DNA of 64,000 nucleotides from contig JAKASJ010000006.1 of the NCBI GenBank assembly GCA_021819085.1, positions 1-64,000 of the forward strand, given 5' to 3'. Shown in pieces: positions 33,055 to 41,900 of this stretch. This DNA comes from Pseudomonadota bacterium (GTDB taxonomy: Bacteria > Pseudomonadota > Gammaproteobacteria > Acidiferrobacterales > UBA6901). Each line of letters starts with the position of its first letter. Position 1 is the stretch's first letter. Under the pieces are notes generated by a model. That model did no database searches, had not been told where the DNA came from, and worked only from the letters and a program-made list of their open reading frames with translations. Both the position numbers and the translations under genes were made by a program.

Positions 33055-35244
33055 TCAGATCGGGCGCAAATTGGCGTAGGCCGCAACCAGCCACTTTGCG
33101 CCGGCATCCTCGAAATTAACCTGAACTCGCGTGTGCTCGCCTCGGCCCTCGACACTGAGTACGATGCCCTCGCCGAACTTGTCATGGTGTACGCGCCCTC
33201 CCAGACGCAGGCCGCGACCGGCGTCGGATTTCCCGGACTCCTGGACAGCCAAGCCGCTCCGTTCACTTGCGGATTCCGCCGCCCGATGGCGCCAGTCCGC
33301 CACCGGCTGCACCCGTACTTCCTCGGTCAGTTCCTTCGGAATCTCCGCGAGAAAGCGCGACGGGCTGGTGTAATGCTCGCTGCCATAGAGGCGGCGAACT
33401 TCGGCATAGGTCAGGTACAGTTCCTTCATGGCGCGTGTCATGCCGACGTAGCACAGTCGCCGCTCCTCCTCGAGTCGTCCCGACTCCTGCAGCGAACGCT
33501 GGTGTGGAAACAGGCCTTCTTCCATGCCAGTAAGGAACACCAGCGGAAACTCGAGACCCTTGGCCGAGTGCAAGCTCATGAGCTGGACACAGTCCTCCCA
33601 GCTTTCGGCTTCCCCCTCTCCGGCCTCCAATGCGGCATGTGCCAGGAAGGCGGACAGCGGATCGAGGCCCGTGCTTTCGTCGTGCCGGTAGTTGCGCGTC
33701 GCGTTGACCAGCTCCTCAAGATTCTCAACCCGCATTTCGGCCTTTTCGCTCTTGTCGTTGCGATGGAAGTCCGTCAGACCGCTCCGGTGCAATATCCGCT
33801 CGACCTGGTCCGCCAGGGAGCCGCCCGCGGTTTCGGCAGCCATCTGGTCGATCAGGTCCATGAAGACTCGCAAGGCCTTGATTGCCCGGCCGCTTAGCCC
33901 GCCGCTGGAGGCCAGATCGTTTGCCGCCTCCCACAGCGACAGCGATCTGGTGCGTGCATGGATGCGCAGCGCCTCTAGCGTGCGCTCGCCGACGCCGCGT
34001 GTCGGGACATTGGCCACCCGCTCGAAGGACGGGTCATCGTGACGGCTTGCAATCAGCCGCAGATAGGCCAGCGCATCTTTGATCTCGGCGCGTTCGAAGA
34101 ACCGCAGACCGCCGTACACCCGATAGGGAATGGCGGCATTAATCAGGTTTTCCTCGAAAACCCGTGACTGGGCGTTGGAACGGTACAGCACCGCCACCTC
34201 GGCGCGCCGATGGCCGGCGGCGACCCAGGCCTCTATGCGATCCACGACGAACCGGGCCTCGTCGATTTCGTGATAGGCGGCGTAGATCCGGACCGGTTCC
34301 CCCCTTGCGCCCTGGGTCCAGAGTTCCTTTCCCAGGCGTCCGGCGTTGTTCCGGATGACGCCGTTGGCGGCATCGAGAATCGTGGCAGTGGAGCGGTAGT
34401 TCTGCTCCAGGCGGATCAGGACCGTGCCGGGGTGGTCTTTCTCGAAGCGAAGGATGTTCTCGACCATCGCACCGCGCCAGCCGTAGATGGACTGATCATC
34501 ATCGCCGACGACGAACATATTATTGCGGGTTCCGGCAAAGAGCTTGAGCCAGCTGTACTGAATCGCGTTGGTGTCCTGGAACTCGTCGACCAGGATGTGG
34601 CCGAACCGCGATTGATAGTGCGCGCGCAATCGGGCATCGTCACGCAGCAGCTCATTGGCACGCAGCAGCAGCTCGCCGAAGTCGACGAGTCCGGCGCGCC
34701 GGCAAGCATCCTCGTATGCCTCGTAGACCCGGGTCCACTGCTGGGCCTGCGCGTCAGTGGCCGCCTGCAGGTGCCGAGGCCGGCGGCCCGCCTCCTTGTG
34801 GCCATTGATGAACCACTGGGCCTGGCGCGGCGGCCAGTAGGCTTCGTCCAGCTCGAGATTCTTGATTACGCGGCGGATCAGGCGGTACTGGTCGTCGCTG
34901 TCGAGAATCTGAAAGTTCTGGGGAAGTCCCGCCTCCCGGAAATGCGCGCGCAGCAGCCGGTGCGAAAGACCATGGAAGGTCCCGATCCACATTCCGGATA
35001 CCGGAAAACCGAGCATCGCTTCGATGCGTCCGCGCATTTCATGGGCCGCCTTGTTTGTAAAGGTCACGGCCAGGATCGCGTGCGGCGAAACGCCCTGGGT
35101 TTGAACCAGCCAGGCGATTCGGTGGGTCAGCACGCGCGTTTTGCCGCTGCCGGCGCCCGCTAGGACAAGCAGCGGGCCCGGTGGAGCCGCAACTGCGTGA
35201 CGCTGTGCGTCGTTCAGATTGTCGAGAAGATGTGATACGTCCAT
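33055..35244 (-). CDS. uvrD: DNA helicase II (UvrD)
   Basis: A 729-residue SF1A helicase of normal length. It unwinds DNA 3'-5' in nucleotide-excision and mismatch repair. Start M-D-V-S-H-L-L-D-N-L-N-D-A-Q is family-typical. Motif I is GAGSGKTRVLTHRI, Ia AVTFTNKAAHEMRGR, II ILVDEFQDTNAIQY, III VVGDDDQSIYGWRGA, IV LEQNYRST, V L-M-S-L-H-S-A-K-G-L-E-F and VI VGMTRAMKELYLTYA. The C-terminal Tudor-like RNA-polymerase-binding region (G-G-R-V-H-H-D-K-F-G-E-G-I-V-L) is present. Confidence 0.97.
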   Translation of the reverse strand: MDVSHLLDNLNDAQRHAVAAPPGPLLVLAGAGSGKTRVLTHRIAWLVQTQGVSPHAILAVTFTNKAAHEMRGRIEAMLGFPVSGMWIGTFHGLSHRLLRAHFREAGLPQNFQILDSDDQYRLIRRVIKNLELDEAYWPPRQAQWFINGHKEAGRRPRHLQAATDAQAQQWTRVYEAYEDACRRAGLVDFGELLLRANELLRDDARLRAHYQSRFGHILVDEFQDTNAIQYSWLKLFAGTRNNMFVVGDDDQSIYGWRGAMVENILRFEKDHPGTVLIRLEQNYRSTATILDAANGVIRNNAGRLGKELWTQGARGEPVRIYAAYHEIDEARFVVDRIEAWVAAGHRRAEVAVLYRSNAQSRVFEENLINAAIPYRVYGGLRFFERAEIKDALAYLRLIASRHDDPSFERVANVPTRGVGERTLEALRIHARTRSLSLWEAANDLASSGGLSGRAIKALRVFMDLIDQMAAETAGGSLADQVERILHRSGLTDFHRNDKSEKAEMRVENLEELVNATRNYRHDESTGLDPLSAFLAHAALEAGEGEAESWEDCVQLMSLHSAKGLEFPLVFLTGMEEGLFPHQRSLQESGRLEEERRLCYVGMTRAMKELYLTYAEVRRLYGSEHYTSPSRFLAEIPKELTEEVRVQPVADWRHRAAESASERSGLAVQESGKSDAGRGLRLGGRVHHDKFGEGIVLSVEGRGEHTRVQVNFEDAGAKWLVAAYANLRPI

Positions 35245-35454
35245 TTCCGCATGATAACAAGCACCATGCCGGGGCGCGACGATGGACGAACCGGCCATGA
35301 GCCGTGGCGGATTCTCTGCGGGTGTGACGCGAACCCGCAACGGGCACCACCGCCGGAGGAAGTCTGTACCCAACGTATTGTTATTTCTGGATTCCAGAGG
35401 TACATTCTGTTGAAGGCTACCCCATCACCTCCAGGGCCCTGAGGAGAAAGCTTA

Positions 35455-36816
35455 GTGTCTGTGAGCGAATTCGTTTCCGCGGATCCGACTCTGGCACAGA
35501 CCATCCGGCGTCATCTCGAGGGCTTACGGCGCAGTGGCACGGGGGCCGGACTCGCGCGGCTCCTGGAACATGGCCTCGACCAGGGTGGAGCAGCAACCGG
35601 CCTGCATGGCAACCGTACTGCGGTAAGCCGCCTGCATGCCCAGCTGGGCGCATTTGCGTCCGATGGCGACAATCCGCCGGCCTTGCGCATCAAGGCGCGC
35701 GTGATCCAGCAGCATCTTGTCCCCTATCTCGAGGCGAGCCCCGCTGCTCCCGTGCTGCACAACCCGTTTCAACCGTACATAGACGTGATCAACGGGATCG
35801 GAACCGCACCACCGCCCACACCGGCCGAGCCGCTCGCTTCCAATCTCCACACGCTGCCACAGATACCGATCGGCGCGACTGCGGGGGCCAGGGAATTGCC
35901 GATGTCCCGGCCCGGGACGGACGCAAGCGCGCCAACATCCGACGCCGGCCCGACGGATCTGTCCGAGTGGATAGAGAAGGCGCTGGACGACCGCGGGACC
36001 GGAGCGGCTGGCGAGCGGCGCTACGAGGCGCTGCGCCGGTCCGAGCTCGATGCCTGGCGCGCAATTTACGGAGTGATGAAGGACTTCAAGAGCCTCAAGC
36101 AGCTCTGGGTGAGCAGCCTCGATGAACTGCGGCGCGAGCGCGTTGACCTCGAACAGCAGCTGATCGGCGCCACCGACCGCATCAAATCCGTCGAGTCCGA
36201 TTGCGAACGCTTGCGCGCGGAGCTCGACCAGACGCGCCGGCGCAGCGCGATGGCACCGCGGCAGCTTGGCGCAGTCCGCCCCGGGGCCAGGCGAGCGAAA
36301 CGGACGATGGCACTACCCCGACGCGAAACGTTTCTGCAGAGGCTCGCGTCCGAGATCGAGCGCGTGCGCCGTCACAGCGGCTCGTTGGCAGTGGCCATGA
36401 TCGGCCTCGAGGGCCTGGATGCTTTGCCCGCCAGTTACGGCGAAGATGCCGGGCACGCGGTTCTGCGCTGTTATGTTGAAGAAATTCTGTCCGGTTTTCG
36501 TACCTACGACTTCGTTGCCGTCTACGACCGCCATCGGTTCGCGGTGCTGTTTCCAGGTACCGAGCGTGATGGTGCGGTACGAGCACTGGCAAAAGCGCAG
36601 AAGCGCGCTGCCGAGACCCACCTGACCGTGGGCGGTGAAAGCCTTCCGCTTCCGTCGTTCTTCAGCGCCGTGGGGATGCTTGCGGCTGGTGAAGACGCCA
36701 CGACCCTCATGGCGCGTGTCGCGAACGCCGCAGAAGAGGCTCGATCGGTGCCCCCGCCGCAAGTTCTTGTCGCTTCCGCCCGACCTGAACGGACGGGGCC
36801 AGGCACGTCTGCCTGA
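35455..36816 (+). CDS. Coiled-coil protein with degenerate C-terminal GGDEF domain
   Basis: A 453-residue soluble protein. Residues 1-150 are uncharacterised; about 205-262 are a charged coiled coil (KDFKSLKQLWVSSLDEL onward); about 283-440 resemble a GGDEF domain. Where active enzymes have Y-G-G-D-E-F, this has Y357-D-R-H-R-F362 followed by the normal A-V-L-F-P-G-T. The D-I-D-x-F-K metal segment is M-I-G-L-E-G. It cannot be a normal diguanylate cyclase. It could act as a GTP or c-di-GMP sensor or scaffold. It diverges from uvrD and is followed by a PilZ-domain gene. Confidence 0.85.
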   Translation: MSVSEFVSADPTLAQTIRRHLEGLRRSGTGAGLARLLEHGLDQGGAATGLHGNRTAVSRLHAQLGAFASDGDNPPALRIKARVIQQHLVPYLEASPAAPVLHNPFQPYIDVINGIGTAPPPTPAEPLASNLHTLPQIPIGATAGARELPMSRPGTDASAPTSDAGPTDLSEWIEKALDDRGTGAAGERRYEALRRSELDAWRAIYGVMKDFKSLKQLWVSSLDELRRERVDLEQQLIGATDRIKSVESDCERLRAELDQTRRRSAMAPRQLGAVRPGARRAKRTMALPRRETFLQRLASEIERVRRHSGSLAVAMIGLEGLDALPASYGEDAGHAVLRCYVEEILSGFRTYDFVAVYDRHRFAVLFPGTERDGAVRALAKAQKRAAETHLTVGGESLPLPSFFSAVGMLAAGEDATTLMARVANAAEEARSVPPPQVLVASARPERTGPGTSA

Positions 36817-36860
36817 AACCGAACATTGCCCGCCGCGCTGGCGGAGAATGTTCGGTTTCA
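36814..36860 (+). terminator. 14-bp-stem hairpin overlapping the GGDEF-like stop codon
   Basis: TGAAACCGAACATT (36814-36827, including the TGA stop) pairs perfectly with AATGTTCGGTTTCA (36847-36860); the 19-base loop contains a small inner GCC/GGC pairing. No T run follows. It probably limits read-through into the PilZ gene or protects the transcript end. Confidence 0.6.
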
Positions 36861-36920
36861 CAGGGGCTGTCGCAGGAGTAAGATCAGGAATACCTTAGCA
36901 GAAAAGGGGGAAGGGGATCA

Positions 36921-37259
36921 GTGCCGAGCGAACGTCGTGACACGCCGCGTATTCCATATTCGCTGGAAGCCGTGATCAAAAGCGGAGGAGGTGACTTGCG
37001 GCCGTGCAAGACCCGGGACATCAGCCTGAACGGAGTATTCGTGCTGATCCGCGGAACTGGGCCGTATCCGACCGGTCCGGTTGAGTTGATGGTGAAGATG
37101 CCGTCATCCCGGACCCGGCCGATGAAGCGTTTTCATGCCCAGATCGTGCACGCGGGTGCCGACGGTTTCGGGCTGTTGTTCGACCATACCAGCACCGAAG
37201 GTTATGTTCCGCTGATCAATCTGGTCTTCGCGAAGACCAGATTGCCTGAACTGCTTTGA
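36921..37259 (+). CDS. PilZ-domain protein (c-di-GMP receptor)
   Basis: A 112-residue single-domain protein from GTG 36921, preceded by a purine-rich GGGGGAAGGGG. Both c-di-GMP-binding motifs are present: R-D-T-P-R near residue 6 (RxxxR) and D-I-S-L-N-G (D/NxSxxG) near residue 33. The rest follows the PilZ beta barrel (P-V-E-L-M-V-K-M-P; D-G-F-G-L-L-F-D-H). It should bind c-di-GMP and pass the signal to a partner. It lies next to two GGDEF-like proteins that probably cannot make the messenger. Confidence 0.88.
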   Translation: MPSERRDTPRIPYSLEAVIKSGGGDLRPCKTRDISLNGVFVLIRGTGPYPTGPVELMVKMPSSRTRPMKRFHAQIVHAGADGFGLLFDHTSTEGYVPLINLVFAKTRLPELL

Positions 37260-37264
37260 CATTC

Positions 37265-37316
37265 GCAGCGCCGGACCGGGGCGGTTGTGACGTCCCCGGT
37301 CCGGCGCTGCGGTTTT
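37265..37316 (+). terminator. 17-bp-stem terminator after the PilZ gene
   Basis: GCAGCGCCGGACCGGGG (37265-37281) pairs perfectly with CCCCGGTCCGGCGCTGC (37294-37310); GGTTTTG follows. A strong rho-independent terminator. Confidence 0.85.
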
Positions 37317-37473
37317 GCGCCTACCCGTGTCCGGTATTTCGCTCGGCGGCGATCGCACCCGGTTTGCACGTCGCACGCATCTTGCGCGCGAGCCAGGGGG
37401 TTCCGGGAAGGTGAAGATCCCGGCGTGTGCCGCAACAGCAGTGCCTGTCCTTCGTTCTGCCCGGGAGAGTCGC

Positions 37474-37929
37474 GTGAAAAGACTGGTCATCTGGATCAAT
37501 GTCCTGCTGTATCTCTGGACGGATATTGCTCTAGTGCACGGGGCGCTGGAAGTCTACTCCGCGCGCAACTGGAACCTGACGCTGCCGGGATCGCGGATTA
37601 TGTATGCCGGACTGCTCGGTTTTGCAGCCCTGTACACGGTGGTTTGCGTGCTGGGGTTGCTGCGCCACCGCTGGTGGAGCCGCAGCATGGCTTTTTGGTG
37701 GAACCTGGCACTGGCGGCGGTGATCGGCGTACTTCCGGCGCTGATCGCGTTATGGTCGGCACAGCTCGAACGCACGAACGCGATACGGGCATTGCGTTCG
37801 ATGGACGTTGTCATGGGGCTGGTGGCGGCCTGTCTGTTCGTGGCGCTGAGCCTGGTGCTGCGCACCCGCGCGCTGCAGGACTACTTCGAGGATTCCGGCG
37901 GGACTAGCGCAGCAGCGCGACGCTCTTGA
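37474..37929 (+). CDS. Small integral membrane protein, unknown function
   Basis: A 151-residue protein from GTG 37474, with GGAGAG upstream; longer frame starts reach back into the terminator and are unlikely. Four hydrophobic helices (about 4-20, 41-62, 70-90, 107-128) are separated by Arg/Trp-rich loops such as LLRHRWWSRSM. I do not recognise the family. Its 3' end overlaps the 3' end of convergent modC by 26 bases. Confidence 0.65.
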   Translation: MKRLVIWINVLLYLWTDIALVHGALEVYSARNWNLTLPGSRIMYAGLLGFAALYTVVCVLGLLRHRWWSRSMAFWWNLALAAVIGVLPALIALWSAQLERTNAIRALRSMDVVMGLVAACLFVALSLVLRTRALQDYFEDSGGTSAAARRS

Positions 37930-38980
37930 TCTGGGCGTAGATTTCGGCGCCCGGCCCGAGCCCGAGCGAGTGCACGGATCGGCGGGTGACACGAGCAAGA
38001 AGCGAGGCACCCGAGGCATCCAGTTTGACGATGGCCTGTGCCGGACGGTCCTCCGTTATTTCCAGCACGCGCACCGGGAAGATGTTGAGAATGCTGGTAT
38101 TGCGATGGTGTTCCAGGCTCAGGCTTACGTCGCGGGCCAGAATGCGTACGCGCACCGCTGTTCCTTCCGGCAGCCGCTGCTGCGGTATGGCCAGGCGCCC
38201 GCCCGGGAACGCGAGCAGCGCCAACTGGAATTGCTCATCGTATCCGGCCACCGTCGCGTCGAGGATAGCCGCGGCCTCGTCGCTGCGGGCAAGCGCCAAA
38301 TCCAGGCGCGTAAGCATCTCACGCAGGTTGCCATGGGCCACGACGCGCCCCGGTTCAAGATTTACCAGGTGGTCAGCGAGCCGCGCCACCTCGTCGATGG
38401 CGTGGCTTACATAGAGCACGGGGATCGGCAGTTCGTCACGCAGGCGCTCGAGAAACGGCAGTAATTCGGCCCGCGAGCGGGCATCGAGTGCGGCAAGCGG
38501 TTCATCCATCAGCAGCATGACCGGATCCCTCAGCAGTGCGCAGGCCATTGCCACGCGGCTGCGTTCTCCGCCGGATAGTCCCTGGACCCGGCGTCCAAGC
38601 AGCGGGCCGATGCCGGCCCACTCCACCGTCCGGGAAAAGGTGGCCCGGGAGCGCACGCGCAGCGCACGCCTCATCCCGTATTCGAGATTGCCGCGCACGC
38701 TGAGGTGGGCCAGAAGCCCCGCATCCTGGAATACGTATCCCACCCGGCGGCGGTGGGCAGGCACAAAGACGCGCAACTCGCTGTCCTGCCAGAGTTCATC
38801 GTTGACCCGCAGCGTGCCGCGCGCGGCCGGCTCCAGGCCGGCTATGCAATTCAGCAATGTGGACTTCCCGCACCCCGACGGACCGAACAGCGCGGTAACA
38901 CCGCTCGCCGGTGTCTGGAACGTTGCCTCGAGCATGAAATCGCCGCGACGCAGCATGAAGTGCGCGTCGATACCGCTCAT
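37904..38980 (-). CDS. modC: Molybdate ABC transporter ATP-binding protein
   Basis: A 358-residue ATPase. Walker A is GPSGCGKST; the Q-loop is VGYVFQDAGLLAHLS; the signature is LSGGERSRVAMACALL; Walker B is LLMDEPLAALD; the switch His is in Y-V-S-H-A-I-D-E-V. The C-terminal third (about 290-358) is a molybdate-binding TOBE/MOP domain (S-I-L-N-I-F-P-V-R-V; A-R-V-T-R-R-S). It energises molybdate import and can sense the oxyanion. Its ATG overlaps the modB stop by four bases. Confidence 0.95.
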   Translation of the reverse strand: MSGIDAHFMLRRGDFMLEATFQTPASGVTALFGPSGCGKSTLLNCIAGLEPAARGTLRVNDELWQDSELRVFVPAHRRRVGYVFQDAGLLAHLSVRGNLEYGMRRALRVRSRATFSRTVEWAGIGPLLGRRVQGLSGGERSRVAMACALLRDPVMLLMDEPLAALDARSRAELLPFLERLRDELPIPVLYVSHAIDEVARLADHLVNLEPGRVVAHGNLREMLTRLDLALARSDEAAAILDATVAGYDEQFQLALLAFPGGRLAIPQQRLPEGTAVRVRILARDVSLSLEHHRNTSILNIFPVRVLEITEDRPAQAIVKLDASGASLLARVTRRSVHSLGLGPGAEIYAQIKSVALLR

Positions 38981-39660
38981 AGGCCGCGCGCCTGCAGGCG
39001 CCGGTTGGTTAGGTGGACGATGAACATAACGAGGAAGGAAAAGATCAGCAGTCCTGCCGACAACACATGGGCGCGCGTGTACTCGAGCGCTTCGACGTGG
39101 TCATAGATAGCGATCGACAGCACCTGGGTCTTTCCGGGAATATTTCCGCCGATCATGAGTACAACCCCGAACTCGCCCACGGTATGGGCAAAACCGAGCG
39201 TGAGTGCCGTGACCAGTCCACGCCGCGCGAGCGGCAGGGCGACGGTAAAAAACCGATCCACGGGTCCTGCGCCCAGCATTGCCGCAACCCTGAGCGGACG
39301 CTCGCCGATCGCCTCAAACGCGTTCTGCAGCGGTTGCACCACGAACGGCAGTGAATACAGGACCGACCCGATGACCAGGCCGGAGAAGCTGAATGCCAGC
39401 GAACCGCCACTGATAGCATGCCAGGCTTTGCCCAGCGGTCCGGTAGGGGCCAGTCCGAGCAGCAGGTAGAAGCCGAGCACGGTCGGCGGGAGCACCAGCG
39501 GCAGGGCCACAACGGACTCGACTGGCAATTTGAGGAACGAGCGTGTGCGCGCAAGCCACCACGCGACCGGTGTCCCGATGACAAACAGAAATGCCGTCGA
39601 GATCAGGGCAAGCCGCAATGTGAGCCAGACGGGCGTAAGATCGATCGCCAATGCATTCAT
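38977..39660 (-). CDS. modB: Molybdate ABC transporter permease
   Basis: A 227-residue permease with five to six membrane helices. The EAA-type cytoplasmic loop is RVAAMLGAGPVDRFFTVALPLARRG. PLVLPPTVLGFYLL and GEFGVVLMIGGNIPGKTQ are ModB signatures. It forms the molybdate channel with ModC and lies in the usual modABC order, 56 bases after modA. Confidence 0.95.
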   Translation of the reverse strand: MNALAIDLTPVWLTLRLALISTAFLFVIGTPVAWWLARTRSFLKLPVESVVALPLVLPPTVLGFYLLLGLAPTGPLGKAWHAISGGSLAFSFSGLVIGSVLYSLPFVVQPLQNAFEAIGERPLRVAAMLGAGPVDRFFTVALPLARRGLVTALTLGFAHTVGEFGVVLMIGGNIPGKTQVLSIAIYDHVEALEYTRAHVLSAGLLIFSFLVMFIVHLTNRRLQARGL

Positions 39661-39716
39661 GCTCTAATCCTGTGCCCAGAATGGGGCTGGCGCCCCGGAT
39701 GGCTTGCTGCGTGTGC

Positions 39717-40523
39717 TCAGTCGACGCCGTAGCCATAGCGGCGGATGATCGCTCGCGCCGCCGGGCTGTGCAGAAACTTCATGAAGGCAACTGCCGCGGC
39801 GTCGTGTCTGGCGCGTTCGAGAAGTACCGCCTGCTGATCGATGGGCGCGTACAGTCTCTGTGGCACGATCCAGTAGGACCCGCCGGCCGTGAACGCTGGA
39901 TCTTTAAGCTGCGCCAGAGCCACGAATGCGAGCCCGGCGTTGCCGCTGACCGCGAACTGGAAGGTCTGCCCGATGTCCTCTCCGCGGACGATGCGGGGCT
40001 GCAAGGTCCGCCAAAGTCCCAGATGCCGCAGCACCGCACGCGCCGCCGCCCCGTACGGCGCAATCTTGGGGTCGGCGATCGCAAGGTGGCGGAATTTCCC
40101 GTATCTCAGCACCAGCCCCGTGTTGTCCACGCGCTGCGGAGAGCGGCTCCAAAGAGCAAGCCGGCCGCGGGCGTAGGTGAACCGGCTGGCGGCCACGCCC
40201 AGGCCCTGTCTGACCAGCAGGCGCGGAGTCGCGCTATCGGCTGCCAGCAGCACGTCGTAAGGGGCGCCGGCGCGGATCTGTGCGTACAGCTTGCCGGTTG
40301 ATCCGGCGCTGATCAGCAGGCGCCCGTCGCCGGTGCGGATAAAGGCTGCGTCCAGGTCCTGCAGGGTATGAATGAAATCAGCCGCGACCGCGACACTGAC
40401 CACGCCGGCGTCGGTAGCGGCACCGTGTCCGCCGGGCGGTACAGCGCGTGCCGGCAGCGGGGTTGCGGCCAGCAGCCCAAGGACGAGTGCGAAGATGGGT
40501 ATTCGCGATGCGCATACGGTCAT
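39717..40523 (-). CDS. modA: Molybdate-binding periplasmic protein
   Basis: A 268-residue protein with signal peptide (residues 8-27, P-A-R-A). The mature protein has the ModA signatures: VAVAADFIHTLQDL, SAGSTGKLYAQI, GAPYDVLLAADSA and Y-G-A-A-A-R-A-V-L. It captures molybdate or tungstate and delivers it to ModB/ModC. The organism therefore probably makes molybdoenzymes, although none is encoded in this window. Confidence 0.93.
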   Translation of the reverse strand: MTVCASRIPIFALVLGLLAATPLPARAVPPGGHGAATDAGVVSVAVAADFIHTLQDLDAAFIRTGDGRLLISAGSTGKLYAQIRAGAPYDVLLAADSATPRLLVRQGLGVAASRFTYARGRLALWSRSPQRVDNTGLVLRYGKFRHLAIADPKIAPYGAAARAVLRHLGLWRTLQPRIVRGEDIGQTFQFAVSGNAGLAFVALAQLKDPAFTAGGSYWIVPQRLYAPIDQQAVLLERARHDAAAVAFMKFLHSPAARAIIRRYGYGVD

Positions 40524-41268
40524 GGGTGTCGGGTCTTCGATGCCGGTGGACGGGAAAGCCGGTAATTTAATCCAAATGCAAGGCTCTGCGCCACATGCGC
40601 TCTCGCGCGCCGCATCCAGGCGGCGCTGTCTTCTTCACAGATTCCGTTGATGTGATGATGTCCCGCGGATCAGGCCGCGTGTTTCCGCCTGGAGTCCGAC
40701 GCGCAAAGGCATGTCCGAATCTCTGCAAAAGAGGGAAACACGAAATGCCGACTTTGTGATTGGCCATTCGCGGATAGCGGTTATCGTATGTGTCCATAGC
40801 ACATGCAAGCCGCTGCCCACAACGGCTTCATACGACCAGCCCCTGCAGACCGAGCAACAAGTGATCGACGGCACCGAGAGCAACGCGTCCGGCGACAGCA
40901 ACATGGCGGTGCTGTTCCGAGTGCCAGCCGCATGCAGTTACGCGTCTCCGTGGTAAGCAAAGCGGCCCAGGCGAGGATCACTGCCGGTCCGTTGACCCAG
41001 CATCCGGTGAGGCACGATTCATCCGTCCGCCCTTTCTTGGCACATTGCTGGCGGAAATCGAATCGATGCGCCCCACGATGTCATTACCGACGCACGCAAC
41101 GCGCGGAATTGTGGCAACCGCCGCCGGATTCCGGGGCAAGCTGGCTGGATACCGGAGCGGGTGAGTGTCCCCGTAGGCCTGTACTGCCACGGTGCCCGGG
41201 GATGTCGGGCCCACGGGAAGATGAAACCGCATCTTGGGCGCCGCGACGCGCCCGCGTCGGAGCCGGAC
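40524..41268. other. 745-base region upstream of modA, no recognised gene
   Basis: Frames on both strands are short and unlike known families. The part nearest modA contains an AT-rich GGTAATTTAATCC (40560-40572) suited to a promoter. I see no clear ModE box or molybdenum-cofactor riboswitch by eye. Confidence 0.35.
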
Positions 41269-41751
41269 TTAAAGCATTTCGATGACCCAGCGAGTAACGG
41301 TTGCCGTGGCACGGGCGCACTGATCGCCGCGGGCCTCGCTGAAAGCCGAATACTCGACCGGGTTCCACATGTCAAAGGTGCGTCCCGCGAAACGCAACTG
41401 CAGTTCTTCGCAGGTGATTCCGCCGAATTCTGTACGGAACCGGTCGACCAGCTCGCGGCCTTTCTGGAAATTGTTCATACCGCGGCCCTGATGGAGCTTG
41501 TCACGGTCGCGGCCGCGCTTGGCGCTTAAGGCCATGAGTCCGCCGGTCAAGGCGCCACAGGCGCCTTTGCCCGTCAGGCCACCACCACCGGACAGGCCAT
41601 GGCTTGCCTTGATCGTGGCATCGTCGACAATGCCTACTGTCTCCTGGACGGTTGCCAACACGCACTGCGGGCAACAGCCGTAATCGATTTCATAGCGTAA
41701 AGCCTTGCAATAGGCCTGTTCCGCCAGAGCCTGTCTGTCTGTATTCGCCAT
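41269..41751 (-). CDS. C_GCAxxG_C_C family redox protein
   Basis: A 160-residue protein of the C_GCAxxG_C_C family, thought to be redox-active but biochemically undefined. Visible pattern: Cys15; G-C-C-P-Q-C at 25-30; G-A-C-G-A-L-T-G-G around Cys65; and C-E-E-L at Cys114. The cysteines are spaced as in the family. It is the last gene of the minus-strand thiol/redox cluster. A 20-bp palindrome lies just upstream of its ATG, suggesting separate regulation. Confidence 0.88.
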   Translation of the reverse strand: MANTDRQALAEQAYCKALRYEIDYGCCPQCVLATVQETVGIVDDATIKASHGLSGGGGLTGKGACGALTGGLMALSAKRGRDRDKLHQGRGMNNFQKGRELVDRFRTEFGGITCEELQLRFAGRTFDMWNPVEYSAFSEARGDQCARATATVTRWVIEML

Positions 41752-41766
41752 GTTGCTCTCCCGGGT

Positions 41767-41786
41767 ATATTAGAAATCTCTGATAT
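41767..41786. promoter_or_regulatory. 20-bp palindrome upstream of the C_GCAxxG_C_C gene
   Basis: ATATTAGAAATCTCTGATAT has arms ATAT-t-AGA and TCT-g-ATAT around AATC. It is AT-rich, lies 16-35 bases before the ATG at 41751, and resembles operator sites of ArsR-type repressors in size and symmetry. The regulator is not identified. Confidence 0.5.
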
Positions 41787-41900
41787 GATTATAGGTCAGG
41801 CCGGGGGTCATGACTAACCCGCGAGACGTCAGCATCCGGTATCCACGCCCGGCCGGGACCCCGCGCCGCCTGTTGCCCGGGTCTTCTGGGGAGAAACCAG

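Noticed and set aside
40524..41268. Search for a ModE box, molybdenum-cofactor riboswitch or tRNA upstream of modA
   Set aside because: No sequence close enough to known patterns was found by eye.
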